From Tenacibaculum maritimum NCIMB 2154 (GTDB lineage: Bacteria; Bacteroidota; Bacteroidia; Flavobacteriales; Flavobacteriaceae), in assembly GCF_900119795.1 (NCBI RefSeq), contig NZ_LT634361.1, positions 2,604,001-2,668,000 on the forward strand: a DNA stretch of 64,000 nucleotides, written 5' to 3'. Below the pieces are notes generated by a model that saw only the letters and a list, made by a program, of their open reading frames with translations, was not told the origin of the DNA and did no database searches. A program made the translations under genes and the position numbers. Numbering within the stretch: position 1 is the first letter of the stretch; each line of letters opens with the position of its first letter. Below are positions 54,074 to 63,169 of the stretch, in pieces.

Positions 54074-54793
54074 ATGAAAAGAATAATTTTTATATTGGCA
54101 TTTATAACTTTCCTACCAATAGCATGCACGAATAGTGAAAAAGGAATTCCTGAAAAAGATGCAGGTGGTACAACTACCGAAGAACAAAGCTACCTAGACC
54201 CTAAGGTGAACGAGTTTGTTAAAGTAGAAAAAAATGATGACGGTACCATTTTAGTTAACAACCTTTTTACAAACCCTAAAGATAATAAAGGAAACTTAGT
54301 TTATGTAAAATTCAACTTAGAACAAGCCAAGGTAGTTACTGGTGACGATTGGGATATCGCTTTTTTTAATAGAGCTATTATTGTTAATGGAGGTGAATGG
54401 ACTCAGGGATATATATCTTATACTGCTCATGAACCTGAAAGAACTAAAGAGGCTTCTGTAGCAGTTATTGATGGCGATTTTAATACCATGAATAGTGTAC
54501 CTAACAACGTCGTTTTTAAACAAGATGGAAAAGATAAAACAGCTATAGACGATAGAGGCAAAGGAATGTTTGATCCTTATGAAATGCATGATGACCATGT
54601 TATCAGAGCTAAAAAAGACAAGCTTTTACTTATTAAAACCATAAATGGTAACTACGCAAAATTAAAAATAGAAGATATTTATAAGGATGGGGATCATACA
54701 GGTGATATGAATGAGGTTCTTGCTAATAAATACCCTTACTATACTTTTAAATACTTCTATAATACTACAAAAGGAGATAAAACTTTAAATTAA
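54074..54793 (+). CDS. HmuY-like lipoprotein 1
   Basis: The signal MKRIIFILAFITFLPIACT has a lipobox cysteine at residue 18. The mature part shows the HmuY pattern: DDWDIAFFNRAIIVNGGEWT, later LLLIKTINGNYAKLKIEDIY, and YYTFKYFYN at the end. HmuY family proteins are outer-membrane lipoproteins, some of which capture haem. No TonB-dependent receptor is adjacent, so a haem role is a family-based inference. A second HmuY-like gene follows 21 bp on. Confidence 0.8.
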   Translation: MKRIIFILAFITFLPIACTNSEKGIPEKDAGGTTTEEQSYLDPKVNEFVKVEKNDDGTILVNNLFTNPKDNKGNLVYVKFNLEQAKVVTGDDWDIAFFNRAIIVNGGEWTQGYISYTAHEPERTKEASVAVIDGDFNTMNSVPNNVVFKQDGKDKTAIDDRGKGMFDPYEMHDDHVIRAKKDKLLLIKTINGNYAKLKIEDIYKDGDHTGDMNEVLANKYPYYTFKYFYNTTKGDKTLN

Positions 54794-54814
54794 TAATAAA
54801 TAAATACAATAATT

Positions 54815-55591
54815 ATGAAAAAAATAAGCTTATTAACAACGGTATTATATACTATGTTACTACTTGTTTTAACTTCTTCATGCTCTAAAGAGAATTTAGT
54901 GCTATCTGACGGTAACTCTAATACAGAGCACCCTGATGCGGGAAATTCAGGTACAGATAATCCTAATCCTGAAGATCCTAATGTTACCACTCCTGATACT
55001 TTTACAATTCAAACAACTGCTATAGGTAACGAAAGAGAAACTGCTGAACAAACAGGAATCTTTCAAAAATTTAGCTTTGCTAAAGGAGGAGTTGTTGATG
55101 GCAGTAGTGATGACTGGGATTTTGCCATTAGAGGACGTGCTATTTTAGTTAATGGATTAGATCAATTTTCTACTAAAACAAGAATAGGATTAATTAATGA
55201 ACCTAAAAGAACTAAAGATGTTGCGGTATATGTTGCTGATGACTTATTTGAAACTAGAACTACCGCATTAGATCTTCCTAGTAATCTTTATTTTCAAGAT
55301 TGTTTTAACATCGGAGGAATTACAGGAATTACTACAGCTATAAGCTGGCTTCCTAGAAAAGGGTATAATGACCCTAGAAAAGTTTGGTATTTCAGATCTT
55401 CACAAGACGAAAGTCTTTTACTTTTAAAGCCTGTTGTTTTCGTATTTAAAACACATGACGGTCATTTCGCTAAAATGGCTATCAAAGAAGTAAAAAGAAC
55501 GAATACAAACTTTGAGGAAAAAGAAAGCTTAGAGTACGTTATTCAATACTATTACAATCCTAAAAAAGGAAATCCTAGCTTAAAAGCATAA
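54815..55591 (+). CDS. HmuY-like lipoprotein 2
   Basis: It begins MKKISLLTTVLYTMLLLVLT and continues to a SSC lipobox. A Pro/Asn/Asp-rich spacer (about 30-65) follows, then the HmuY-like domain with SDDWDFAIRGRAILVNG, VFVFKTHDGHFAKMAIKEVK and YVIQYYYNP. It is a diverged paralogue of the preceding gene in the same transcript. The pair presumably sits side by side on the outer membrane. Confidence 0.78.
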   Translation: MKKISLLTTVLYTMLLLVLTSSCSKENLVLSDGNSNTEHPDAGNSGTDNPNPEDPNVTTPDTFTIQTTAIGNERETAEQTGIFQKFSFAKGGVVDGSSDDWDFAIRGRAILVNGLDQFSTKTRIGLINEPKRTKDVAVYVADDLFETRTTALDLPSNLYFQDCFNIGGITGITTAISWLPRKGYNDPRKVWYFRSSQDESLLLLKPVVFVFKTHDGHFAKMAIKEVKRTNTNFEEKESLEYVIQYYYNPKKGNPSLKA

Positions 55592-55647
55592 TATTTTACT
55601 TTACAAAAACCAAGAAATCTTATTTACTTATTATTATTCCCCAATAA

Positions 55648-55684
55648 AAGCACTTTGGAATGGACCATTCCAAAGTGTTTTTAT
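55648..55684 (+). terminator. Terminator of the HmuY-like pair
   Basis: GCACTTTGGAATGG and CCATTCCAAAGTGT form a stem followed by T residues. Confidence 0.85.
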
Positions 55685-55814
55685 TTCTGCTTAATACCTT
55701 ACTAGCATTCCGTATTTTAACTTTACTATATACCAAAGTTAAAAGCTCCTACTGTTTTATCAACAAAACCTAAGTTTTCAATACTTTTAACCTTATTTAT
55801 ATTTCCTAATACCA

Positions 55815-56357
55815 CTATGCTGGTATTTCTACTGAATCATATCTCTTAGCATGCAACAGCAACTCTCTTATTTTTTGTTTTGATAGGCTTTTGCCTAATA
55901 TAAGCCTTGCAAATTCGCTATTTGAACCTTGGTAAAAATTCAAATATTCTTGAACCAACAGCTCTTGAACATCAGTAGAAAGGTATGTATTTCCTTTATA
56001 TACTTCCTCTAGCCCTTCAAGAATATTTGCATAAGCAAATTGCTTGGAAATATAACCTTCTGCGCCATTCTCCATTGTTTTTTTTATAAAATCTAGTAAT
56101 AAATATTCCGATACTACAATTACTTTTTGAGCAATCGCATACTTTTTTAAATACTGAAGTACTTCTATGCCATTTTTCTTTGGCATATCTATATCTAAAA
56201 TCACAATATCTACCATATTATTATGTAGCCATTCAATTAACTCTTCCCCATTAGAGGAACGCCCTATGATTTTTATAGAAGTATTCTGGGTAGCTTTAAA
56301 GAGAGATTCAAATCCATCTGCTATTAAACTACAATCATCTGCAATATGTACAGTCAT
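55815..56357 (-). CDS. Response regulator receiver protein lacking a recognisable output domain
   Basis: The receiver domain (1-120) has the acidic pair DD (7-8), phospho-acceptor D in VILDIDMPKKNG, the conserved Ser in KVIVVSEY and Lys in GYISKQF. The layout is that of NarL-type regulators. The last 60 residues, with FARLILGKSLSKQKIRELLL, stand where a LuxR helix-turn-helix would be but lack its signature. The protein may be a diverged regulator or act through protein contacts. No histidine kinase is adjacent. Confidence 0.82.
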   Translation of the reverse strand: MTVHIADDCSLIADGFESLFKATQNTSIKIIGRSSNGEELIEWLHNNMVDIVILDIDMPKKNGIEVLQYLKKYAIAQKVIVVSEYLLLDFIKKTMENGAEGYISKQFAYANILEGLEEVYKGNTYLSTDVQELLVQEYLNFYQGSNSEFARLILGKSLSKQKIRELLLHAKRYDSVEIPA

Positions 56358-56555
56358 TTTTGAAGGTGTTTTCTATTCTGCCCAAATGTAAATAGGTTTA
56401 TTGAATAAATTTGTAGAGGAGATCAATTTTTTCTATTTATAATAACAAAGTGGTTTAAACTTTTTCTTAATAAATAGAATACGAGTAATAATAGCTTAGC
56501 CCACTTAAAACAAAATTAGTTCTATAAATTAACATTATTTAATTCATAAAATTTC

Positions 56556-56563
56556 TAAATTTG
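56556..56563 (+). promoter_or_regulatory. -7 box that fixes the start of the next lipoprotein gene
   Basis: TAAATTTG matches TAnnTTTG. Because it overlaps the apparent TTG start at 56561 of the longest frame, translation must begin downstream, at ATG 56588. Confidence 0.5.
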
Positions 56564-56587
56564 GCTCTAAATATCAAAATTTTCAAA

Positions 56588-57181
56588 ATGCTAAACAATA
56601 AACAAATATTAAGCCTCTTTTTACTTATTTTATTTGCATTTTCTTCTTGTTATAAGCAAGCCAAGAAAAAAAATAATATTACTAATTCTTCTGATAAAGA
56701 AGTCGTTATTCAAGAAAAAAAACAAAATGGCGCTAATGCCAAGGATATTCTTTCCCAAAGAATAAAAAATTATTTAACTACTGTGTTTTTAGATGAATCA
56801 GATTTAAAGATAATGCCCGTAGAAGATCGAAAATTTCAGTACACCTCAATTGATTTAAATAATGACGGAATCGATGAAATATTTGTTTATTTGAATTCTA
56901 GATATTTTTGCGGTTCTGGTGGTTGTACATTTTTGCTTTTAGATACTAATTTAAATTTAATTACAGAATTTACTGTAACTAGACCTCCTTTATTAGTTAG
57001 TGATACAATGGAAAATAATTGGAAAAAATTATATTTACTATCAGATGGTTATAGAGAAATGGTGTATAATATTCAAAACAAATCATACCCTGCAAATCCC
57101 TCTGTAGAAAAAGAAGTAAAAGATTTTAATACAAAAAACCTTACGACATTATTTTCTTCTGAAAAAACCTTTTCTTATTAA
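56588..57181 (+). CDS. Lipoprotein of unknown function (197 aa)
   Basis: From ATG 56588 the protein begins MLNNKQILSLFLLILFAFSS and then C, a clear lipoprotein signal. The mature part has a segment FQYTSIDLNNDGIDEIFVYL, like a single EF-hand/FG-GAP-type calcium loop (DLNNDGIDE), followed by FCGSGGCTFLLLD. Its function is unknown. The longest frame begins upstream but would start inside the promoter box. Confidence 0.72.
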   Translation: MLNNKQILSLFLLILFAFSSCYKQAKKKNNITNSSDKEVVIQEKKQNGANAKDILSQRIKNYLTTVFLDESDLKIMPVEDRKFQYTSIDLNNDGIDEIFVYLNSRYFCGSGGCTFLLLDTNLNLITEFTVTRPPLLVSDTMENNWKKLYLLSDGYREMVYNIQNKSYPANPSVEKEVKDFNTKNLTTLFSSEKTFSY

Positions 57182-57279
57182 AACGATAAACTTCGTAATA
57201 AGCTACGAAACAAACTCTCTAAAATATTTTTTCCATAATTTAGTATTATTTCTTACGGTAGAACATTTACAGTTCAAAC

Positions 57280-57320
57280 AAAAGTTCAGTTTTTTTTAAT
57301 GAGAAACTGAACTTTTTATT
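57280..57320 (+). terminator. Terminator after the 197-aa lipoprotein gene
   Basis: AAAGTTCAGTTT pairs with AAACTGAACTTT and is followed by a T-rich tract. Confidence 0.75.
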
Positions 57321-57338
57321 TTCTCTTAAAATAGAAAA

Positions 57339-57366
57339 AACCTTAAGTAAACACTTAAGGCTTTTT
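57339..57366 (+). terminator. Second terminator-like hairpin
   Basis: CCTTAAGT-AAAC-ACTTAAGG followed by CTTTTT. It may back up the terminator 20 bp upstream. The remaining gap to 57612 holds nothing I can name. Confidence 0.65.
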
Positions 57367-57612
57367 CGTCTAACCAAACTTAGTATAAAAACTAACTACT
57401 ACTACTATCTTTATGAATTTCTATCATTTCATTTTACAAAACATCTTTTTAAAAAAGTCTGTTATGTGATCTTTTTGAAGAACTTTAAAAAAGTTAATTC
57501 AAATAATACACTTTCAAACATCCTTCATTTTCATCTACACTTATTTGACACTACTTTTTTTGATTCGTCACATTTTAACCAAAAAAAACCAAAAAAGTTT
57601 TTTTTTGGTTTT

Positions 57613-57888
57613 TTAGTGAAAGTATCTTCTGATAGCAATTCGGTGCTCGGGTATAGACTTATCATAGTCTTGTATCATTAATTCTAATATTTCGGGAGGT
57701 TTTATTCCTATTTCTTTTTTGGAAGCATATTTAGAAACATACAAATTATAACGGGCTTCTTCGTTTCTTTCAAAAATTAAAAAATGCGCTGGATTTAATT
57801 CTGAAAAGGAAATTTCATTATTTGAAAAGGTATCTGATTTATCTTTAAAAAAATCAGAAAACTCATAGTACTTTAATACATTTTCCAT
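57613..57888 (-). CDS. Hypothetical protein downstream of clpS (91 aa)
   Basis: The frame encodes a small soluble protein beginning MENVLKYYEFSDFFKDKSDT, with no recognised domain. It follows clpS by 3 bp, so it is very likely co-transcribed and translated. A link with Clp-dependent proteolysis is possible only on the basis of position. Confidence 0.6.
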   Translation of the reverse strand: MENVLKYYEFSDFFKDKSDTFSNNEISFSELNPAHFLIFERNEEARYNLYVSKYASKKEIGIKPPEILELMIQDYDKSIPEHRIAIRRYFH

Positions 57889-57891
57889 ATG

Positions 57892-58167
57892 CTATACCAA
57901 TTCTGCGGATAAACCTAATTGCAACAATTTAGAGCAACGAGGTTCTAAATCTTCATAGGATCCTGATTTTACAGTACACTTTCCTTTATAATGTACTAAA
58001 ACAGTACATTGTTCAGCTTGCTCTAAAGTATGCTCGCATACATCTACCAAACTATGTATCACATAATCAAATGTGTTTACATCATCATTATGCAATACAA
58101 TTTCATGTTGTAAAGCTTCTTGTTCTAAGACATCAGCTTGTTCTTGTATTTTTTCCTGAGTACTCAT
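57892..58167 (-). CDS. clpS: ClpS adaptor of the ClpAP protease
   Basis: ClpS delivers proteins with N-degrons to ClpA. The 91-residue protein has the conserved core HEIVLHNDDVNTFDYVIHSL, with the substrate-binding acidic pair DD, then a VHYKGKCTVKSGSYEDLEP segment. It lies 36 bp after prmA, an arrangement that suggests one operon: prmA, clpS and the 91-aa gene. Confidence 0.93.
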   Translation of the reverse strand: MSTQEKIQEQADVLEQEALQHEIVLHNDDVNTFDYVIHSLVDVCEHTLEQAEQCTVLVHYKGKCTVKSGSYEDLEPRCSKLLQLGLSAELV

Positions 58168-58203
58168 TTAACAAAGTTATGAATTATTACACTAAAAATA
58201 AAA

Positions 58204-59040
58204 TTACCCTTTTAGGTATTTTAAGGCTACCCAGTTATTACGTTCTAATGTTTTATCAAGCTTCAAACCATATTTTATCACTTCTTCGTTAATAACAGGA
58301 ATGTCTTCTTTATAAAACCCACTCAATAATAAAACTCCTTCTTTATGTAAGCAATTAGTATATATTTCCATGTCCATCAACAATATATTTCTATTAATGT
58401 TAGCAATAATCAGGTCATATTTTTTATTATTTAGCAACGCCGAATCTCCTTCAAAAACAGCAATGTGCTTGCTATTATTCCTCTTTATATTTTCTAACGA
58501 ATTTTCGTAGCACCAATTATCAATATCAATTGCATCAATAGGATTTGCTCCTCTCATTTCAGCAAAAATTGCTAAAATTCCTGTTCCGCATCCCATGTCT
58601 AATGTTTTCATACCTGCAACATCCATCTCCAATAAATGTTGTACCATCATATGAGTTGTTTCATGATGCCCTGTTCCAAAACTCATTTTTGGTTCTATTA
58701 CAATATCATATGGTAAATTAGGATTTTCATGAAATGGCGCACGGATACTAACTTTAGCATCCACTTGAATGGGGGGGAAGTTTTTTTCCCACTCGGCATT
58801 CCAGTTCGTTTGCGCTATTTCTTGTTGCGTATATTTTATAGAAAACTCACCAGCATTTAAAATAAAGATATCATTTAAAATCTCTTTATTCCAAAAATCT
58901 TTTTGAATATAAGCAACAACTCCTGTTTCATTTTCAACAAAGCTTTCAAAACCAGCTGCTCCTAATTCTGCTATTAAAATTTCAGTTGCTGGCTCCTTTG
59001 GTGAAACTATAAAACTATATTCTATATATATATTATCCAT
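58204..59040 (-). CDS. prmA: Ribosomal protein L11 methyltransferase
   Basis: PrmA trimethylates L11. The 278-residue protein has the N-terminal ferredoxin-like recognition domain, the SAM-binding MKTLDMGCGTGILAIFAEM, and the family segments MSFGTGHHETTHMM and IIANINRNIL. Length and motifs are normal. Confidence 0.95.
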   Translation of the reverse strand: MDNIYIEYSFIVSPKEPATEILIAELGAAGFESFVENETGVVAYIQKDFWNKEILNDIFILNAGEFSIKYTQQEIAQTNWNAEWEKNFPPIQVDAKVSIRAPFHENPNLPYDIVIEPKMSFGTGHHETTHMMVQHLLEMDVAGMKTLDMGCGTGILAIFAEMRGANPIDAIDIDNWCYENSLENIKRNNSKHIAVFEGDSALLNNKKYDLIIANINRNILLMDMEIYTNCLHKEGVLLLSGFYKEDIPVINEEVIKYGLKLDKTLERNNWVALKYLKG

Positions 59041-59055
59041 TATAAACTTATTACG

Positions 59056-59137
59056 TAAAAAAACTGTCTAAAAAGTAACATATCGCTGTTGCTCCGACTG
59101 TTCGAAATAACGACAATGTACTTTTTAGACAGCTTTT
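59056..59137 (-). terminator. Long inverted repeat and terminator between tpiA and prmA
   Basis: CTGTCTAAAAAGTAACAT (59064-59081) pairs with ATGTACTTTTTAGACAG (59116-59132) except for one bulged A, around a 34-base loop. A T-run follows on the minus strand, so it can end tpiA transcription. The GCTGTCT core also appears in the glnA terminator, which suggests a repeated terminator type in this genome. Confidence 0.75.
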
Positions 59138-59170
59138 CTATTTTTTAACTATGCAAAAATACGAATTTGT

Positions 59171-59929
59171 TTAGATTGCTTTGATTATTGCTGAAAAATC
59201 TTTTGCATTTAATGCCGCTCCTCCTATTAAACCACCATCTACATCTGGCTTTGAAAATATTTCAACGGCATTGGCTGGTTTCACACTTCCTCCATACAAA
59301 ATGGAAGTATTATCTGCCAATACTTCACTATATTGACGCGCTATTAAATTTCTTATAAATGCATGCATTTCTTGTGCTTGCTCCGGCGAAGCTGTTTCTC
59401 CTGTACCTATTGCCCAAACTGGCTCATACGCCAATATTATATTTTTCCATGCCGCTGCTTCTAATCCAAACAATGTATTTTTCAATTGGTTTTCTACCAC
59501 TTTAAAATGGTTTTCTTTCTTTCTATCTTCCAATAGCTCTCCGAAACAAAAAATCACTTCCAACCCATTGTCTATAGCTGCTTTTACTTTTTTTGCTAAA
59601 ATTTCATCTGTTTCTCCAAAATACGTTCGTCGTTCTGAATGTCCTAAAATAACCGTTTTTATGTTTATTGACGTTAGCATATCGGCAGATACTTCTCCTG
59701 TAAAAGCTCCATTAGCAGCTTCATGCATATTTTGTGCAGCTACCTCTATTTTACTTTTTTTCACCTTTTTTAAGGCTTCTTTTAGATTTACAAAAGTAGG
59801 CGCTATAATAACTCTTGTTCTTTTAAGCTGCTTTTTCTTTACAACATTACGTAATTCTTTGATAAGTTTTTTAGTTTCATCAATATTATGATTCATTTTC
59901 CAGTTTCCTGCTACAATATTTTTTCTCAT
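59171..59929 (-). CDS. tpiA: Triosephosphate isomerase
   Basis: The glycolytic enzyme interconverts dihydroxyacetone phosphate and glyceraldehyde 3-phosphate. The 252-residue protein has NWKMN at the N-terminus, catalytic His in LGHSERR, catalytic Glu in AYEPVWAIGTG, and phosphate-binding YGGSVKP. All active-site residues are present. It starts 47 bp after the TlpA-like gene. Confidence 0.97.
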   Translation of the reverse strand: MRKNIVAGNWKMNHNIDETKKLIKELRNVVKKKQLKRTRVIIAPTFVNLKEALKKVKKSKIEVAAQNMHEAANGAFTGEVSADMLTSINIKTVILGHSERRTYFGETDEILAKKVKAAIDNGLEVIFCFGELLEDRKKENHFKVVENQLKNTLFGLEAAAWKNIILAYEPVWAIGTGETASPEQAQEMHAFIRNLIARQYSEVLADNTSILYGGSVKPANAVEIFSKPDVDGGLIGGAALNAKDFSAIIKAI

Positions 59930-59976
59930 TTTTTAGTTGATTTGGTTCTGCTGCTTTTTTATCCTGCTAAAATAAG

Positions 59977-60459
59977 TTATTTTTTATGTTTATTAAATAA
60001 CGCCCTTGTTAGCTTCGTTTTATTAAATACTTCTATTTTTCCTGTTTCATTTATAATTACATAGCGAGGAATCCACCTTAAGCTCAAAAATTTGCTTAAA
60101 TCACTATCCCATCCCTTCTCCATAAAATAATGATTTCCTTGTACGTGAAATCTATCAATTCCTTTTTTCCATTTGCGAACGGATTTATCTAATGACAAAA
60201 AGACAAAAGGGATCTCTGGATTTTCTTTTTGCATTTGTTTTATATTAGGCAAACTAACAATACAATCGCTACACCAAGAGGCCCATGCATTTATTACTAT
60301 TTTTTTTCCTTTATATTTTGCTAGTACTTCTTCAAAGCTTACAGAGGTTCCGTCTAAAGCAATTACACGATCTTCTAAAGCTTTTTTTGAAAACTCAGTT
60401 TGATCTTTTGGAACACAGCTACTTAACAACACTATACAAATTAATATTACTTTTTTCAT
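59977..60459 (-). CDS. TlpA-like thioredoxin-fold lipoprotein
   Basis: The signal MKKVILICIVLLSSC has a lipobox cysteine at residue 15. The thioredoxin domain keeps both redox cysteines in NAWASWCSDCIVS. It is therefore likely an envelope thiol-disulphide reductase. It starts 1 bp after a paralogue that has lost one redox cysteine, and both follow a permease gene. Confidence 0.85.
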   Translation of the reverse strand: MKKVILICIVLLSSCVPKDQTEFSKKALEDRVIALDGTSVSFEEVLAKYKGKKIVINAWASWCSDCIVSLPNIKQMQKENPEIPFVFLSLDKSVRKWKKGIDRFHVQGNHYFMEKGWDSDLSKFLSLRWIPRYVIINETGKIEVFNKTKLTRALFNKHKK

Positions 60460-60460
60460 T

Positions 60461-60934
60461 TTAATGCAACTTCCTTTTTATTTTTAATACATCAGCTGTA
60501 TTATACACACGAATCTTACCTTCTTTATTTAGCAGTATAAATCTTGGTATTGTTTTTAACTTTAAAAATTTACCCAACGCTCCTTTTCCTTTTTTAGGAA
60601 TATAATATTGCTGTCCTTTAACTTTCATTTTTTCCAATCCTCTCTTCCAATCGTAATACGAATGATCTACCGACAAAAAAATATAATTTACATCTTTATA
60701 TTTTTCTTGTAACAATATCACTTCTTTAAAACTATCTTGACTAAAGGGGCAATAGGTAGCATACACTTGAATAAAACTATCTTTTCCACTATTTTCCTCA
60801 AGTACTTCTCCCAATGTTATAGTATCTCTAGCAGTAGTCACCATCTTTTCTTCCAATGACAAATCGTTAAATTTTTTAGGCTGAAAAACAGCACAACTTG
60901 TAAAAAAAATAAAGAGTATAAGGTAATATTTCAT
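60461..60934 (-). CDS. Thioredoxin-like lipoprotein with an incomplete active site
   Basis: The lipoprotein signal is MKYYLILFIFFTSC. The active-site region reads YATYCPFSQDSFKE, with only the first cysteine of CxxC, so it cannot cycle as a normal reductase. A chaperone-like or mixed-disulphide role is possible. The start overlaps the permease stop (ATGA, 4 bp). Paralogous to the downstream gene, as both share the FLxLKxIPRxxLxNxxGKIxV pattern. Confidence 0.8.
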   Translation of the reverse strand: MKYYLILFIFFTSCAVFQPKKFNDLSLEEKMVTTARDTITLGEVLEENSGKDSFIQVYATYCPFSQDSFKEVILLQEKYKDVNYIFLSVDHSYYDWKRGLEKMKVKGQQYYIPKKGKGALGKFLKLKTIPRFILLNKEGKIRVYNTADVLKIKRKLH

Positions 60935-62013
60935 AATTTATTCAATCTTATTCTAGGGTCTAGCCAACTATATACCACATCTACACAAATATTAATCCAT
61001 ATAAATAAGGTAGCTACTACCAGTACGCTTCCCATTATCACAGGTAAATCTAATGTGTTCAATGCATTTACAATCTCTTTCCCTAATCCGTTCCAATTAA
61101 AGATATATTCTACAAACACTGCTCCTGCCAACATGGATGCGAACCACCCTGAAATTGCAGTTACTACTGGATTTAAAGAATTTTTTAATGCGTGTTTCTT
61201 TACTACTTGGTAGCTAGTTAAGCCCTTTGCGTAAGCAGTTCGTATATAATTTTCATTCAGGGTTTCTAATAACGAATTTCGCATCAATTGAGTAACCACT
61301 GCTAACGGACGAATTCCTAAAACCAAAGCTGGGAGTAATAAATTTTTCCATTGAATATAGCTCCCTTCCCCAAAGTCATCTACTTCATAAAAACTTCCTG
61401 TCATTTCAAGACCTGTGTATTCATGCAATACAAACCCAAAAAGCCACGCAAATAATATGGCCGAAAAAAAAGAAGGGATGCTCATACCTAAAGTGCTTAT
61501 TACAGCAATAACTCTATCAAAAAAAGTATCTTTATATAGTGCGGAAAGTACTCCCAATAAAATTCCTATAATTATTGCAATTACAATAGCAAACATGGCT
61601 AAAACGGCTGTATTAGGCAAGGTTTCTAAAATGACTTCAGAAACCTTTTTTCCGTTTTTCTGAAAAGATTTTCTTAAATAAGGGTATTTTACTACCATGC
61701 TGTATTCTCCTAACTGAATAAGTTTTATATACGTATATTTTTCTTCGGATAAAAAGGTATAATTTTTTTTGTCTTTATTATGAAAAGATATTGGAGATAC
61801 ATCGTTTAAGTAATATAAATACTGGGTTAAGACAGGTTTATCAAAACCATATTTAGCTCGAATATTTTTTAATTGCTCCGTGTCTTCTCGTTGGTCTAAC
61901 ATCATACGAGCAGGATCTCCTGGTAAAATATTGAATAATAAAAAGATAACTGTTACGACCCCAAAAAGCGTTAAAAAGGCGTAAAAAGCTTTGTTTAAAA
62001 CATAACTAATCAT
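60931..62013 (-). CDS. ABC transporter permease, oligopeptide/dipeptide type (DppB/OppB-like)
   Basis: The 360-residue inner-membrane protein starts MISYVLNKAFYAFLTLFGVV. It has the early motif LLFNILPGDPARMMLDQRED and the EAA-loop-like NYIRTAYAKGLTSYQVVKKH before the last segments. I chose ATG 62013; the longer frame to 62121 overlaps pyrF and adds no family sequence. The loop after the first membrane segment is enlarged. No partner permease, ATPase or binding protein is next to it, as is often seen in Bacteroidota. Confidence 0.85.
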   Translation of the reverse strand: MISYVLNKAFYAFLTLFGVVTVIFLLFNILPGDPARMMLDQREDTEQLKNIRAKYGFDKPVLTQYLYYLNDVSPISFHNKDKKNYTFLSEEKYTYIKLIQLGEYSMVVKYPYLRKSFQKNGKKVSEVILETLPNTAVLAMFAIVIAIIIGILLGVLSALYKDTFFDRVIAVISTLGMSIPSFFSAILFAWLFGFVLHEYTGLEMTGSFYEVDDFGEGSYIQWKNLLLPALVLGIRPLAVVTQLMRNSLLETLNENYIRTAYAKGLTSYQVVKKHALKNSLNPVVTAISGWFASMLAGAVFVEYIFNWNGLGKEIVNALNTLDLPVIMGSVLVVATLFIWINICVDVVYSWLDPRIRLNKL

Positions 62014-62047
62014 CCTAACAAAGATAACAGAAACTCGCAAAAATATG

Positions 62048-62055
62048 TACCTTTG
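62048..62055 (+). promoter_or_regulatory. -7 box of pyrF
   Basis: TACCTTTG matches TAnnTTTG and lies 20 bp before the pyrF start, in the 62-bp space between pyrF and the divergent permease. Confidence 0.5.
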
Positions 62056-62075
62056 CTTAACTTTTATTACAACTA

Positions 62076-62888
62076 ATGACAACACAACAACTTGTAGATC
62101 AAATCCGTAAAAAAAAATCATTTTTATGCATTGGTTTGGATGTCGATCTTACTAAAATTCCAGCACATTTATTACAAGAAGAAGATCCCATTTTTGCATT
62201 TAACAAAGCTATTATTGATGCTACGCATCACCTATGCGTTGCTTATAAACCCAACACTGCCTTTTATGAAGCATATGGTTTAAAAGGATGGAAAGCACTA
62301 GAAAAAACGATACAATACCTAAATGAAAAGCATCCTGAAATTTTTACTATTGCTGATGCTAAACGAGGAGATATTGGCAACACTTCGAGTATGTATGCCA
62401 AAGCATTTTTTGAAGATTTAGCTTTTGATTCTATTACAGTTGCTCCTTATATGGGTAAAGATTCCGTTGAACCTTTTTTGGCTTTTAAAGATAAGCATAC
62501 TATTTTACTTGCTTTAACTTCTAATCAAGGCGCCTTCGATTTTCAAACATTAAATGTACATCACCAAGAACTATATAAGGAGGTTTTAGAAGTTTCCAAA
62601 ACTTGGGAAAATGCAACTAACTTAATGTACGTTGTTGGGGCTACCAAGGCAACTTTTTTAGCTGATATCAGAAAAATTATTCCGACGTCATTTTTATTAG
62701 TTCCTGGTGTTGGTGCCCAAGGTGGAAATCTTACAGAAGTTTGCAAATACGGAATGACGGAGGATGTTGGCTTACTTATCAACTCATCACGCGGCATCAT
62801 TTATGCCTCACAACAAAATGATTTTGCGCAAGATGCAGCCCAAAAAGCAAAAGCGCTCCAACAACAAATGGAACTCCTTTTGACATAA
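62076..62888 (+). CDS. pyrF: Orotidine 5'-phosphate decarboxylase, type 2
   Basis: The enzyme converts OMP to UMP, the last step of pyrimidine synthesis. The 270-residue protein is of the longer type 2 class, with [12 protein letters not shown] near the start, catalytic [15 protein letters not shown], and phosphate-binding [10 protein letters not shown] and [11 protein letters not shown] terminator follows. It stands alone on the plus strand. Confidence 0.96.
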   Translation: MTTQQLVDQIRKKKSFLCIGLDVDLTKIPAHLLQEEDPIFAFNKAIIDATHHLCVAYKPNTAFYEAYGLKGWKALEKTIQYLNEKHPEIFTIADAKRGDIGNTSSMYAKAFFEDLAFDSITVAPYMGKDSVEPFLAFKDKHTILLALTSNQGAFDFQTLNVHHQELYKEVLEVSKTWENATNLMYVVGATKATFLADIRKIIPTSFLLVPGVGAQGGNLTEVCKYGMTEDVGLLINSSRGIIYASQQNDFAQDAAQKAKALQQQMELLLT

Positions 62889-62892
62889 AATT

Positions 62893-62926
62893 AAAAAGCC
62901 AAGGTTAATGACTCCTTGGCTTTTTT
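62893..62926 (+). terminator. Terminator of pyrF
   Basis: AAAGCCAAGG and CCTTGGCTTT form a 10-bp stem followed by TTTT. The gap up to 63169 shows nothing else. Confidence 0.85.
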
Positions 62927-63169
62927 ATCGATTAATTCAACATAGAGTTAATTTCACTTTGAACTGAACTTATAAAGTAATTCAAATAATTATAATTCTG
63001 AAGACAAATGTTTAATGTAACTCTATGACTAAGATACTCTTTACTTTACCTCATAAAATCTTTTTGATTTGAGTTACTTCTTTTTTGATTTGAAAAACCA
63101 TTGTATTTTTTACATAAATATTACACAATAAGTTAAAAAAATAAATTAAAAGAAGTATTCCCCTACCCC

